DNA of 9,793 nt from an uncultured Lachnospiraceae bacterium (GTDB lineage Bacteria > Bacillota > Clostridia > Lachnospirales > Lachnospiraceae): NCBI GenBank assembly GCA_910585395.1, contig CAJUCK010000039.1:1-9793 (forward strand), read 5' to 3'. Position 1 is the stretch's first letter; every line of letters begins with the position of its first letter. Shown one piece after another: positions 1-5,388 of this stretch. The notes under the pieces were generated by a model. The model made no database searches and was not told the origin of the DNA. It was given only the letters and a program-made list of their open reading frames with translations. Made by a program: the position numbers and the translations under genes.

Positions 1-1
1 A

Positions 2-118
2 GCATATGGCCTTGCCATTTCAGCAGGGATTTTAAAAGCTGCGAATCCTGTGATGGAGGTAAGAAAGGTTCGCAAAATTTTAGAGGAATTTACAGGAGAT
101 GATGAGAACCGGAGGTAA
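2..118 (+). CDS. C-terminal end of an unrecognised protein (5' end outside window)
   Basis: An open frame runs from the window edge to a TAA at 116-118 and gives 38 residues beginning AYGLAISAGILKAANP and ending GDDENRR. It is open for its whole visible length and is followed directly by the ribosome binding site and GTG start of the thiD-like gene, with 3 nt between stop and start. The GGAGG that serves thiD lies inside its last codons, so the two are very probably co-transcribed and translationally coupled. The visible part has a small-residue-rich helix followed by a charged amphipathic helix. I do not recognise the family from this fragment and assign no function. The real gene starts upstream of the window. 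Confidence 0.7.
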   Translation, partial: AYGLAISAGILKAANPVMEVRKVRKILEEFTGDDENRR

Positions 119-121
119 GAT

Positions 122-910
122 GTGAATACAGTGCTAACTATAGCCGGCAGCGACTGCAGTGGAGGCGCTGGCATACAGGCAGATTTGAAGACAATTACAG
201 CTTTGGGGCTGTATGGTGAGAGTGTAATTACAGCCTTGACAGCGCAGAATACTATGGGGGTAGCGGATATTGTGCCGGTATCCCCTGATTTTTTGGCAAA
301 ACAATTGGAGTGTGTATTTACTGATATTGTGCCAGATGCAGTGAAATTGGGAATGATTACCGGGGAAGAGCAGATGCAGGTAATACGAGACTGCCTGGTA
401 AAATACCAGGTAAGGCATGTGGTGATAGACACAGTGATGATTTCAACCAGCGGCAGGCATCTTATGGAGCCAAGAGCATTGTGTTATTACATGAAGGAGC
501 TGCTTCCTCTGGCAGAGATTTATACCCCGAATCTGCCAGAAGCAGAACTTTTGCTAAAAAGAACCTTGAAAACAAGAGAAGAAAGGGTTGCGGCGGCAAG
601 GGAGTTTGCGTTACAATACAAAGGAATGCTTTATTTAAAAGGCGGACATGATGACCTCAGTGCAGATGATCTGTTATATGACGGTGAGAATTTTGTATGG
701 CTGTCATCAGCTCGTATTCCCAGCAGCAACACTCACGGAACAGGATGCACCCTGTCTTCTGCTATTGCCTGCGGACTTGCCAGTGGGCTGAATAAGATAG
801 CCAGTGCTAGAATGGCAAAGGAATATATCACTGGAGCCATTGCTGATGGTATGAATCTTGGAAGAGGAAATGGACCGCTGAATCATATGTATCGTATTAA
901 AGAAACGTAA
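122..910 (+). CDS. thiD: Hydroxymethylpyrimidine/phosphomethylpyrimidine kinase (ThiD-like, ribokinase fold)
   Basis: This 262-aa protein is normal length for ThiD, which phosphorylates HMP and then HMP-P with ATP to supply the pyrimidine half of thiamine in the cytosol. Visible motifs are the N-terminal substrate loop GSDCSGGAG (9-17), ALTAQNT (38-44), KLGMI (75-79), TPNLPEAELL (135-144), KGGH (173-176) and the anion-hole/catalytic GTGCTLS (206-212). The start is GTG at 122, with GGAGG at 111-115 six bases away; the ATG at 120 is in another frame and meets a stop at once. Two departures from the usual sequence are visible: the commonly found Ser is Cys in GSDCSGG, and the usual D-P-V-M reads D-T-V-M (103-106). 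No TPP riboswitch is visible because the gene is internal to an operon, and no other thiamine gene lies nearby. Some ThiD-like proteins of Firmicutes act on pyridoxal, so a PLP-salvage role remains possible. The kinase family is very secure; the exact substrate is less so. Confidence 0.92.
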   Translation: MNTVLTIAGSDCSGGAGIQADLKTITALGLYGESVITALTAQNTMGVADIVPVSPDFLAKQLECVFTDIVPDAVKLGMITGEEQMQVIRDCLVKYQVRHVVIDTVMISTSGRHLMEPRALCYYMKELLPLAEIYTPNLPEAELLLKRTLKTREERVAAAREFALQYKGMLYLKGGHDDLSADDLLYDGENFVWLSSARIPSSNTHGTGCTLSSAIACGLASGLNKIASARMAKEYITGAIADGMNLGRGNGPLNHMYRIKET

Positions 911-911
911 A

Positions 912-916
912 GGGGA
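912..916 (+). promoter_or_regulatory. Ribosome binding site that decides the lipoprotein start
   Basis: GGGGA follows the thiD stop. It lies 8 nt before ATG 925 but only 2 nt before the in-frame TTG at 919. The spacing favours ATG 925, which also gives a cleaner signal peptide beginning MRKK. Confidence 0.6.
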
Positions 917-924
917 CTTTGTGT

Positions 925-1848
925 ATGAGAAAGAAGATAATATTATTAGGTTTGGGTATCAGCCTGTTTGCCGCAGCCTGCAGTGGAAAAGGTGCAAAAG
1001 AGGATTACTCTGGCCAAAATACTGTGCAAAACGATTCAGACAGTAAAGAGAAGGAAAAAAAGGCTCCAGCGCAGGATGATAAGACTGGACAGAAAGAGGA
1101 CAAGGATTCTAAGCCAGAGAAACAGGAACCCAAAGCAGAACAGCCTGGACAGGAGCTTTCCAAAGCGCCGGAGGTGACTTTTACAGATTATTCTCAAAAT
1201 ATTCAGGATGAGGACAGCGGCGTACTCCTTCTGGCTGTTACAGAAAACTGTCCAGTTATTTCTATACCAGAAAATGAAGCGGCAGCAGAAAAAATGAATA
1301 TGGTTTTTGAGCAGCAGCACACGGCGAATCAGACTTATATACAGGAGGATGTAAAAGCTGCCAAAGATGCTTATGGACAATTGTCAGGAGAAGAAACTGC
1401 CAATTGGAATGGTTATGGTTACGGCAGCAGCTATAAGGTAGTGTATGCGTCGACAAGAATATTAAGCATTGAGGCTGAAAACTATAAATGGCAGGGAAGC
1501 GCGCATCCAAATACCTGGACGACATCTTACTGTTTTGACGCCACAACCGGAGCATTGCTGTATTTGTATGATATCTTTACAGATAAGGCTGAGGCAGAAA
1601 AGATTGTGGAAAAACAAATTTTGGATACTATCACGAAAGAGCCTTATAAGGATGCGCTGATGGATGATTATGAGAGCTATGTCCCAGATGTTCTGACCGA
1701 AAATGTATTTTATCTTAATGACAAAGGTCTGGTAATAATCTGCAATCCTGATATGGTTACTTCTTATGCAGCAGGAACCATTGAAGTGGAGGTGCCTTAT
1801 AAAGATTTGAAATCAGTGATGAATCCCAATTATTATTTTGGTGAATGA
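925..1848 (+). CDS. Lipoprotein with RsiV-like DUF3298 domain
   Basis: This 307-aa predicted secreted lipoprotein starts with MRKK, a hydrophobic stretch, and a lipobox-like AAAC, where the Cys at residue 19 would be lipidated and anchored to the outer face of the membrane. Residues about 23-80 form a highly charged, low-complexity linker rich in Lys, Glu, Asp and Gln, likely a flexible spacer across the wall. The folded part (about 85-307) carries features of the DUF3298/RsiV C-terminal family: a GSAHPNT segment, a FDATTGALLYLYDIF segment, and near the end a 'FYLNDKGLVIICNP...AAGTIEVEVPY' pattern (split here). Known members include the lysozyme-sensing anti-sigma factor RsiV and accessory domains of PdaC-type deacetylases. 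Unlike RsiV it has a lipid anchor instead of a transmembrane helix with a cytosolic sigma-binding domain, and no ECF sigma gene is adjacent, so anti-sigma activity is unlikely. Ligand and role are unknown. It sits 14 nt after thiD and 13 nt before mutX. Confidence 0.85.
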   Translation: MRKKIILLGLGISLFAAACSGKGAKEDYSGQNTVQNDSDSKEKEKKAPAQDDKTGQKEDKDSKPEKQEPKAEQPGQELSKAPEVTFTDYSQNIQDEDSGVLLLAVTENCPVISIPENEAAAEKMNMVFEQQHTANQTYIQEDVKAAKDAYGQLSGEETANWNGYGYGSSYKVVYASTRILSIEAENYKWQGSAHPNTWTTSYCFDATTGALLYLYDIFTDKAEAEKIVEKQILDTITKEPYKDALMDDYESYVPDVLTENVFYLNDKGLVIICNPDMVTSYAAGTIEVEVPYKDLKSVMNPNYYFGE

Positions 1849-1861
1849 ATAGGAGCGCATG

Positions 1862-2365
1862 ATGGATAGATTACCGTTAACAACCCTGTGCTATATTGAA
1901 AAAGATGAGAAATATCTGATGCTGCACAGAGTAAAAAAAGAAATAGATGTAAATAAGGATAAGTGGATTGGAATTGGCGGGCATTTTGAAGAAGGGGAAA
2001 GTCCAGAAGAATGTCTGCTCCGGGAGGTGAAGGAGGAAACTGGTCTTACATTGACCAGTTTTTCTTTTCGAGGAATCATAACATTTTTAGCAGAGGGATG
2101 GCCAACAGAATATATGTGTCTGTATACGGCAGATGCTTTTGAGGGAATTTTGTCGGAGTGTGATGAGGGGACACTGGAATGGGTGGAAAAGGATCGCATT
2201 ATGTCATTGAATCTGTGGGAAGGAGATAAGATTTTTTTTCGGCTGCTGATGGAAGATGCCCCGTTTTTTTCTTTGAAAATGAGTTATCAGGGGGATCAGC
2301 TTCTGGAAGCAGTACTAGATGGAAAAGCCCTGGAAGTGTCAAATACATTAAATGAGAAGAGATAA
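1862..2365 (+). CDS. mutX: Nudix hydrolase, MutX-type 8-oxo-dGTP diphosphatase
   Basis: This is a 167-aa Nudix hydrolase. The Nudix box (G-x5-E-x7-REU-x-EE-x-GU) is complete, running from GHFEEGES to REVKEETGL (residues 40-62 of this start), with the metal-binding Glu residues intact. The N-terminal TTLCYIEKD and C-terminal features (CDEGTLEWV, then WEGD, then a L-x-ED-x-PFFS block) follow the streptococcal MutX pattern as I remember it. MutX enzymes hydrolyse 8-oxo-dGTP to the monophosphate and so keep oxidised guanine out of DNA. Two adjacent ATGs are possible: 1859 and 1862. AGGAG at 1851-1855 is 6 nt from 1862 but only 3 nt from 1859, so 1862 is preferred; the alternative adds one Met. 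It is the last gene of the thiD-lipoprotein-mutX operon. Substrate is inferred from resemblance; Nudix chemistry is secure. Confidence 0.88.
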   Translation: MDRLPLTTLCYIEKDEKYLMLHRVKKEIDVNKDKWIGIGGHFEEGESPEECLLREVKEETGLTLTSFSFRGIITFLAEGWPTEYMCLYTADAFEGILSECDEGTLEWVEKDRIMSLNLWEGDKIFFRLLMEDAPFFSLKMSYQGDQLLEAVLDGKALEVSNTLNEKR

Positions 2366-2700
2366 TTAAATGCAGTTTATATTAATATGCCATATAACTG
2401 TGCCAAGAGCAAAAGGGGAATTCTTAGAAGGAGGGACAGAGAGGAACGAGGGTATTGTCACTGTGTACGCTGATGGGTCTGGGAGCTCTGCTGGTGACGA
2501 CCAGACTGGTTCGCAGCATAGGCTGTAGATATAGATGGTATATTGAAGTTAAATTAGAATGCTAAAGCATGGTATTCTGCATAGAATAGTAATTATTAAA
2601 GTGTGATTACTAAATTTAAAACGGGTCGGTAAATGAAAATTCATGATTATAGAATTCTCATTTATATAGGAATTGTAAAAAATTAAATTATAAATAAATT
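2366..2700. other. Intergenic region between convergent genes, with small hairpins and no secure gene
   Basis: This 335-bp stretch separates the mutX stop from the convergent glycosylase stop. Its left part (about 2420-2530) is richer in G and C than the rest. It carries several tiny open frames, none with convincing support: a 52-codon ATG frame at 2370-2528; a 28-codon frame at 2387-2473 whose TGA overlaps an ATG at 2473; and from there a 30-codon frame to 2565 beginning MGLGALLVTTRLVRSIGC, with a short hydrophobic run. Three consecutive perfect small hairpins follow: ATGC/GCAT at 2559-2570, TATTC/GAATA at 2573-2588, and AGTAAT/ATTACT at 2588-2611. None has a trailing T-run, so none reads as a canonical terminator. 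The right part (2620-2700) is very AT-rich. It could be a decayed gene fragment, a small RNA or merely spacer. Confidence 0.5.
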
Positions 2701-2706
2701 TTATAA
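2688..2706 (-). terminator. Possible weak AT-only terminator hairpin for the glycosylase gene
   Basis: TTATAAA (2688-2694) and TTTATAA (2700-2706) are perfect inverted repeats around the 5-nt loop TAAAT. The hairpin overlaps the stop codon of the minus-strand glycosylase gene. Read on the minus strand it is followed by a T-rich stretch (TTTAATTTTTT). With no GC pairs it would be a weak stem, so termination is only a suggestion. Confidence 0.25.
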
Positions 2707-3216
2707 ATAAGGCGCTAGTTTTTCCTTCCAGATGCAGCAGAGGCGTTCCAGAGACCAGGAAGCATTGGCAGGACTGGTGGAGGGAAGTTTTTGAATGGTT
2801 TGAAGATTCGGAAAATCAGAAAGGGATGAAACAGTATATTTTTCAAAAAGCTGGCATGCTTTATTTCCATTTCCGAAAATTGCCGTGATGGAAGTCTGAG
2901 GAATTAATCCTGAGATGTCTGCAGGATGTACGTTTCGAATACTGCTGTCAGAGGAACCAATAATTTCACAGCTTTGAATCACATCCCAGACAGCGATGCG
3001 ATGGGAGAGCAGAAGCTGCTGTTTCTCTTCAATGGTTATGGGGGTCTGCGCATTTGTTATCTCTGCGAGAATCTTCCAGAATCGGTTTTGAGGATGACCA
3101 TAATAAAAATTCTGTTCCCTGGATTTTACAGAGGGAAATGTTCCCAGAATCAGTATTCTGGAATCTTTATTGAAAACAGGTGCAAATTCATGGATAAGAT
3201 GTTGATAATCTGACAT
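2701..3216 (-). CDS. Uracil/hypoxanthine-DNA glycosylase family protein (DNA-deoxyinosine glycosylase type)
   Basis: This 171-aa protein belongs to the uracil-DNA glycosylase superfamily and most resembles the short group annotated as DNA-deoxyinosine (hypoxanthine) glycosylase. Such enzymes cut deaminated bases from DNA to begin base-excision repair in the cytoplasm. Visible motifs are ILGTFPS (23-29) in the position of the first UDG motif, YYGHPQNRFW (38-47), whose Asn44 is at the expected catalytic position for the hypoxanthine group, AVWDV (75-79), and the C-terminal LPSTSPAN (144-151) that replaces the HPSPLS-type DNA-intercalation loop. Length is normal and nothing is truncated. ATG at 3216 has AGGAGG 8 nt upstream on the minus strand (bases 3225-3230). 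It is transcribed alone, divergently from the EAL gene and convergently with mutX. Superfamily is secure; whether uracil or hypoxanthine is preferred cannot be read here. Confidence 0.88.
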   Translation of the reverse strand: MSDYQHLIHEFAPVFNKDSRILILGTFPSVKSREQNFYYGHPQNRFWKILAEITNAQTPITIEEKQQLLLSHRIAVWDVIQSCEIIGSSDSSIRNVHPADISGLIPQTSITAIFGNGNKACQLFEKYTVSSLSDFPNLQTIQKLPSTSPANASWSLERLCCIWKEKLAPYL

Positions 3217-3248
3217 TAGTGCGTCCTCCTTCTGATAATTACCATTAT

Positions 3249-3277
3249 ATTATAGAGAAAAGACAGAAATATTTCCA
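3249..3277 (-). promoter_or_regulatory. Probable sigma-A promoter of the DNA glycosylase gene
   Basis: On the minus strand, TGGAAA (-35, bases 3277-3272, 4 of 6 consensus matches) is followed after 17 nt by a perfect TATAAT (-10, 3254-3249). A second overlapping TATAAT lies at 3249-3244. A start site near 3242 would leave a leader of about 25 nt that contains the AGGAGG. Confidence 0.5.
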
Positions 3278-3324
3278 GAGAAATTTACTTTTGAGGTCTT
3301 TTTCCGTGAAATCAAAGGATTGCA

Positions 3325-3352
3325 ATATTGTAAAAAACTGGCTGATATTGTA
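3325..3352 (+). repeat. 8-bp direct repeat spaced 20 bp, overlapping the EAL-gene promoter
   Basis: ATATTGTA occurs at 3325-3332 and again at 3345-3352, exactly 20 bp apart, about two helical turns. The first copy contains most of the -35 hexamer and the second runs into the -10. This placement is what a regulator-binding direct repeat would look like, but chance is possible in AT-rich DNA. Confidence 0.45.
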
Positions 3353-3356
3353 TAAT
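3328..3356 (+). promoter_or_regulatory. Sigma-A-type promoter of the EAL phosphodiesterase gene
   Basis: TTGTAA (3328-3333) and a perfect TATAAT (3351-3356) are separated by 17 nt, the optimal spacing. Transcription would start near 3363, giving a leader of about 70 nt before the ATG at 3433. No riboswitch fold is evident in that leader. Confidence 0.65.
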
Positions 3357-3432
3357 AATGAAGTGTGATATGACCAGATGTTTTGTATGAGAAACAATAG
3401 AGTAACCAGCATGAGGGAGAGAGGAAAAGTGT

Positions 3433-5343
3433 ATGCACATACAAATGCAGTGCTGTGGAATTGTTTTAATGATGGTTCTGCTGTTTTTTTACAGAAAGCA
3501 AAAAAGAATATCGTTAAATACAGAGAAGGCATTTTTGCGTACATTCTGCCTGAATTTCTTCTGTATCGTTCTTGATGTATTCTCTATTATTGTAATTTAC
3601 CAGAGGGATAAGCTTCCTGGATGGTTTATTGATGTTGTCTGCAAGAGTTATCTTGTCACACTTCTGGGCGTGGCGCTCTGCGGGCTGCTTTATGTCTGCG
3701 TGGATATTTATGTCAAAAAAGAAGATTACAAAAAGGCTGTGAGAAGATATGAAATCATAGCCATAGTGGATGTTCTGTTTATTTATATCTTGCCAATCTA
3801 TTACCAATTCGATGAAGATGAAACCACTTTTTTAGTTACATATGGACCAAGCAATTTAGTGGCGTTTTTTGTTGCCATTGGCTTTTTAGCTGTTAATTTT
3901 TACTTGATGATAAAAGAGAAAAATAAAATTAATCCCAGACGCCGGGAGGCAGTGCAGCTGTGGATGATCATCTGGCTGTGTGCAGCATTGCTCCAGTTCT
4001 TTTATAATAAGCTTCTGGTGCTGGGGTACGCTTGTTCCATAGGCATGGCAGTGCTGTATTTAAAGCTGGAGAATCCTGAAACAAATCTGGACAGACAGTC
4101 AGGAATGTTTAATCATGGAGCTTTGGTTCAGTATCTTGGTCAGTTATACAGTAAAGGAAAACACTTTTCTGTGCTGGCGATTATTTTTGAGCGTTCTTTT
4201 TATAAAAACATGGTGCCGGGAAAATCAGAAGAAGTAAGGATGGAAATGATGGAGTATTTTTTGGGGCTGCCAGAGGTATTTGTTTTTAAAAACGCAGAAG
4301 ATGAAATTCTGCTCGTGTACGAAGACTCAGAAAAAGCAGAGAAAAAGATGCAGCCATTATTTGCGCGTTTTGATTCAGGATGGGGAAAAGAGAAAGATTA
4401 TTGCGTCCGCCCTCGTTGGATTTATATTCCAGATTCTGAAATTGTAAATAATGTTGAGGATATGCTTTATCTGATCCGAGATATCAGACAAAATAGTAAG
4501 GAATTTTCTGAAAATCCTTTCCTCTATGTGGATAAGGAAAAAGTAGAGGAAATGTATAGGAAAAAGCAAACAGAACAGTTGATTTTTGACGCCATGGAAA
4601 AAGACTGGGTGGAGGTATATTATCAGCCTATTTATTCCACCAGAGAGCGTTGTTTTACATCAGCGGAGGCGCTGGTCCGAATCAGAGATGAGAAGGGAGA
4701 GATCGTGCCGCCGGGGATTTTTATCGATGTCGCTGAGCAGAATGGAATGATATTGAGGCTGGGCGAGATGGTTTTTGAAAAAGTGTGCCGATTTGTCAAG
4801 GAACATGATATTGAACAGTATGGGCTTCATTATATAGAAATAAATTTATCTGTGGTACAGTGTTCTTATGAACAGCTGGCAGAAGATTATATTAAGATAA
4901 TGGAAAAATATAACATCCCATCTGAATTTATCAATCTTGAGATTACTGAGTCGGCGTCTATGGAGGCAAAAAGAATTTTACTGAATAATATGAGAAGTCT
5001 GATGGATTATGGAGTGAGATTTTCGTTGGATGATTTTGGAACAGGACAGTCAAATTTGAATTATATTGTGGATATGCCAGTAGATATTGTCAAGTTTGAC
5101 AAGGATATGACCAACGCTTATTTTGAAAATGGAAAGGCAAAATATGTGATGGATGCAGCTATGCATATGGTACAGGGGATGGATCTGGAGATTGTCTCGG
5201 AAGGGATCGAGACCAGGGAGCAGTACGAGACTATGGAAGAGTTGGGAATCAGTTATATTCAAGGGTATTATTTCTCAAAGCCTTTGTCAGAACAGCAGTT
5301 TCTGCAGTTTATTTCTGCAGAGATGAAGCAGGCAGGGGAGTGA
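3433..5343 (+). CDS. Membrane c-di-GMP phosphodiesterase: multi-TM, degenerate GGDEF, active-type EAL
   Basis: This 636-aa protein has three parts. Residues 1-205 hold about six hydrophobic segments (near 7-20, 38-56, 71-93, 107-126, 138-158 and 173-205), an integral-membrane sensor region common in Clostridia. Residues about 215-370 form a GGDEF fold (LDRQSGMFN at 219-227), but the signature is A-E-D-E-I at 288-292, so cyclase activity is not expected; it may be regulatory. Residues about 385-630 form an EAL domain with E412-A-L, an N in EINLS, E in LEITES, D533-D534 of DDFGTG, the K of DIVKFDK, E of SEGIE and Q of QGYYFSKPL all present, so hydrolysis of c-di-GMP to pGpG is expected. ATG 3433 is preceded by AGAGAGG (3418-3424) at 8 nt, and a stop at 3412-3414 closes the frame upstream. 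c-di-GMP breakdown typically favours motility over adhesion. It is followed after 45 nt by the helicase gene on the same strand, perhaps sharing readthrough transcription. The signal sensed is unknown. Confidence 0.93.
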   Translation: MHIQMQCCGIVLMMVLLFFYRKQKRISLNTEKAFLRTFCLNFFCIVLDVFSIIVIYQRDKLPGWFIDVVCKSYLVTLLGVALCGLLYVCVDIYVKKEDYKKAVRRYEIIAIVDVLFIYILPIYYQFDEDETTFLVTYGPSNLVAFFVAIGFLAVNFYLMIKEKNKINPRRREAVQLWMIIWLCAALLQFFYNKLLVLGYACSIGMAVLYLKLENPETNLDRQSGMFNHGALVQYLGQLYSKGKHFSVLAIIFERSFYKNMVPGKSEEVRMEMMEYFLGLPEVFVFKNAEDEILLVYEDSEKAEKKMQPLFARFDSGWGKEKDYCVRPRWIYIPDSEIVNNVEDMLYLIRDIRQNSKEFSENPFLYVDKEKVEEMYRKKQTEQLIFDAMEKDWVEVYYQPIYSTRERCFTSAEALVRIRDEKGEIVPPGIFIDVAEQNGMILRLGEMVFEKVCRFVKEHDIEQYGLHYIEINLSVVQCSYEQLAEDYIKIMEKYNIPSEFINLEITESASMEAKRILLNNMRSLMDYGVRFSLDDFGTGQSNLNYIVDMPVDIVKFDKDMTNAYFENGKAKYVMDAAMHMVQGMDLEIVSEGIETREQYETMEELGISYIQGYYFSKPLSEQQFLQFISAEMKQAGE

Positions 5344-5376
5344 GGAACAGTCAGATGAGTTTTTGTGAGAGAAACA

Positions 5377-5382
5377 TTGGAG
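5377..5382 (+). promoter_or_regulatory. Ribosome binding site that decides the helicase start
   Basis: TTGGAG lies 6 nt upstream of ATG 5389. The alternative in-frame GTG at 5365 has only a weak GATGAG before it. This favours MNNLAEE as the N-terminus. Confidence 0.55.
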
Positions 5383-5388
5383 AAAAAC

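Noticed and set aside
1..121. TPP riboswitch upstream of the thiD-like gene
   Set aside because: Those bases encode the end of another protein, and no THI-box motif is visible.
288..292. Active diguanylate cyclase in the EAL protein (position given in residues of that protein)
   Set aside because: The signature reads A-E-D-E-I, not GGDEF/GGEEF.
134..418. Minus-strand ORF of 94 aa inside thiD
   Set aside because: Antisense to a clear kinase gene; the product has no family features, and no ribosome binding site supports it. The other minus-strand ORFs lying inside the lipoprotein, mutX, EAL, helicase and araC genes were dropped for the same reason.
919..924. TTG start for the lipoprotein
   Set aside because: The ribosome binding site is only 2 nt away; ATG 925 has better spacing and a normal signal peptide.
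2477..2500. GGTCTGG/CCAGACT and CTGGT/ACCAG stems as a terminator for the mutX operon
   Set aside because: The stems are short and no T-run follows on the plus strand.
3378..3575. Plus-strand 65-codon ORF in the leader of and overlapping the EAL gene
   Set aside because: It is out of frame with the EAL protein, has no good ribosome binding site, and its product is not recognisable. The EAL start at 3433 has its own Shine-Dalgarno sequence.
5365..5388. GTG start for the helicase protein
   Set aside because: Weak ribosome binding site compared with TTGGAG before ATG 5389, though it cannot be ruled out.
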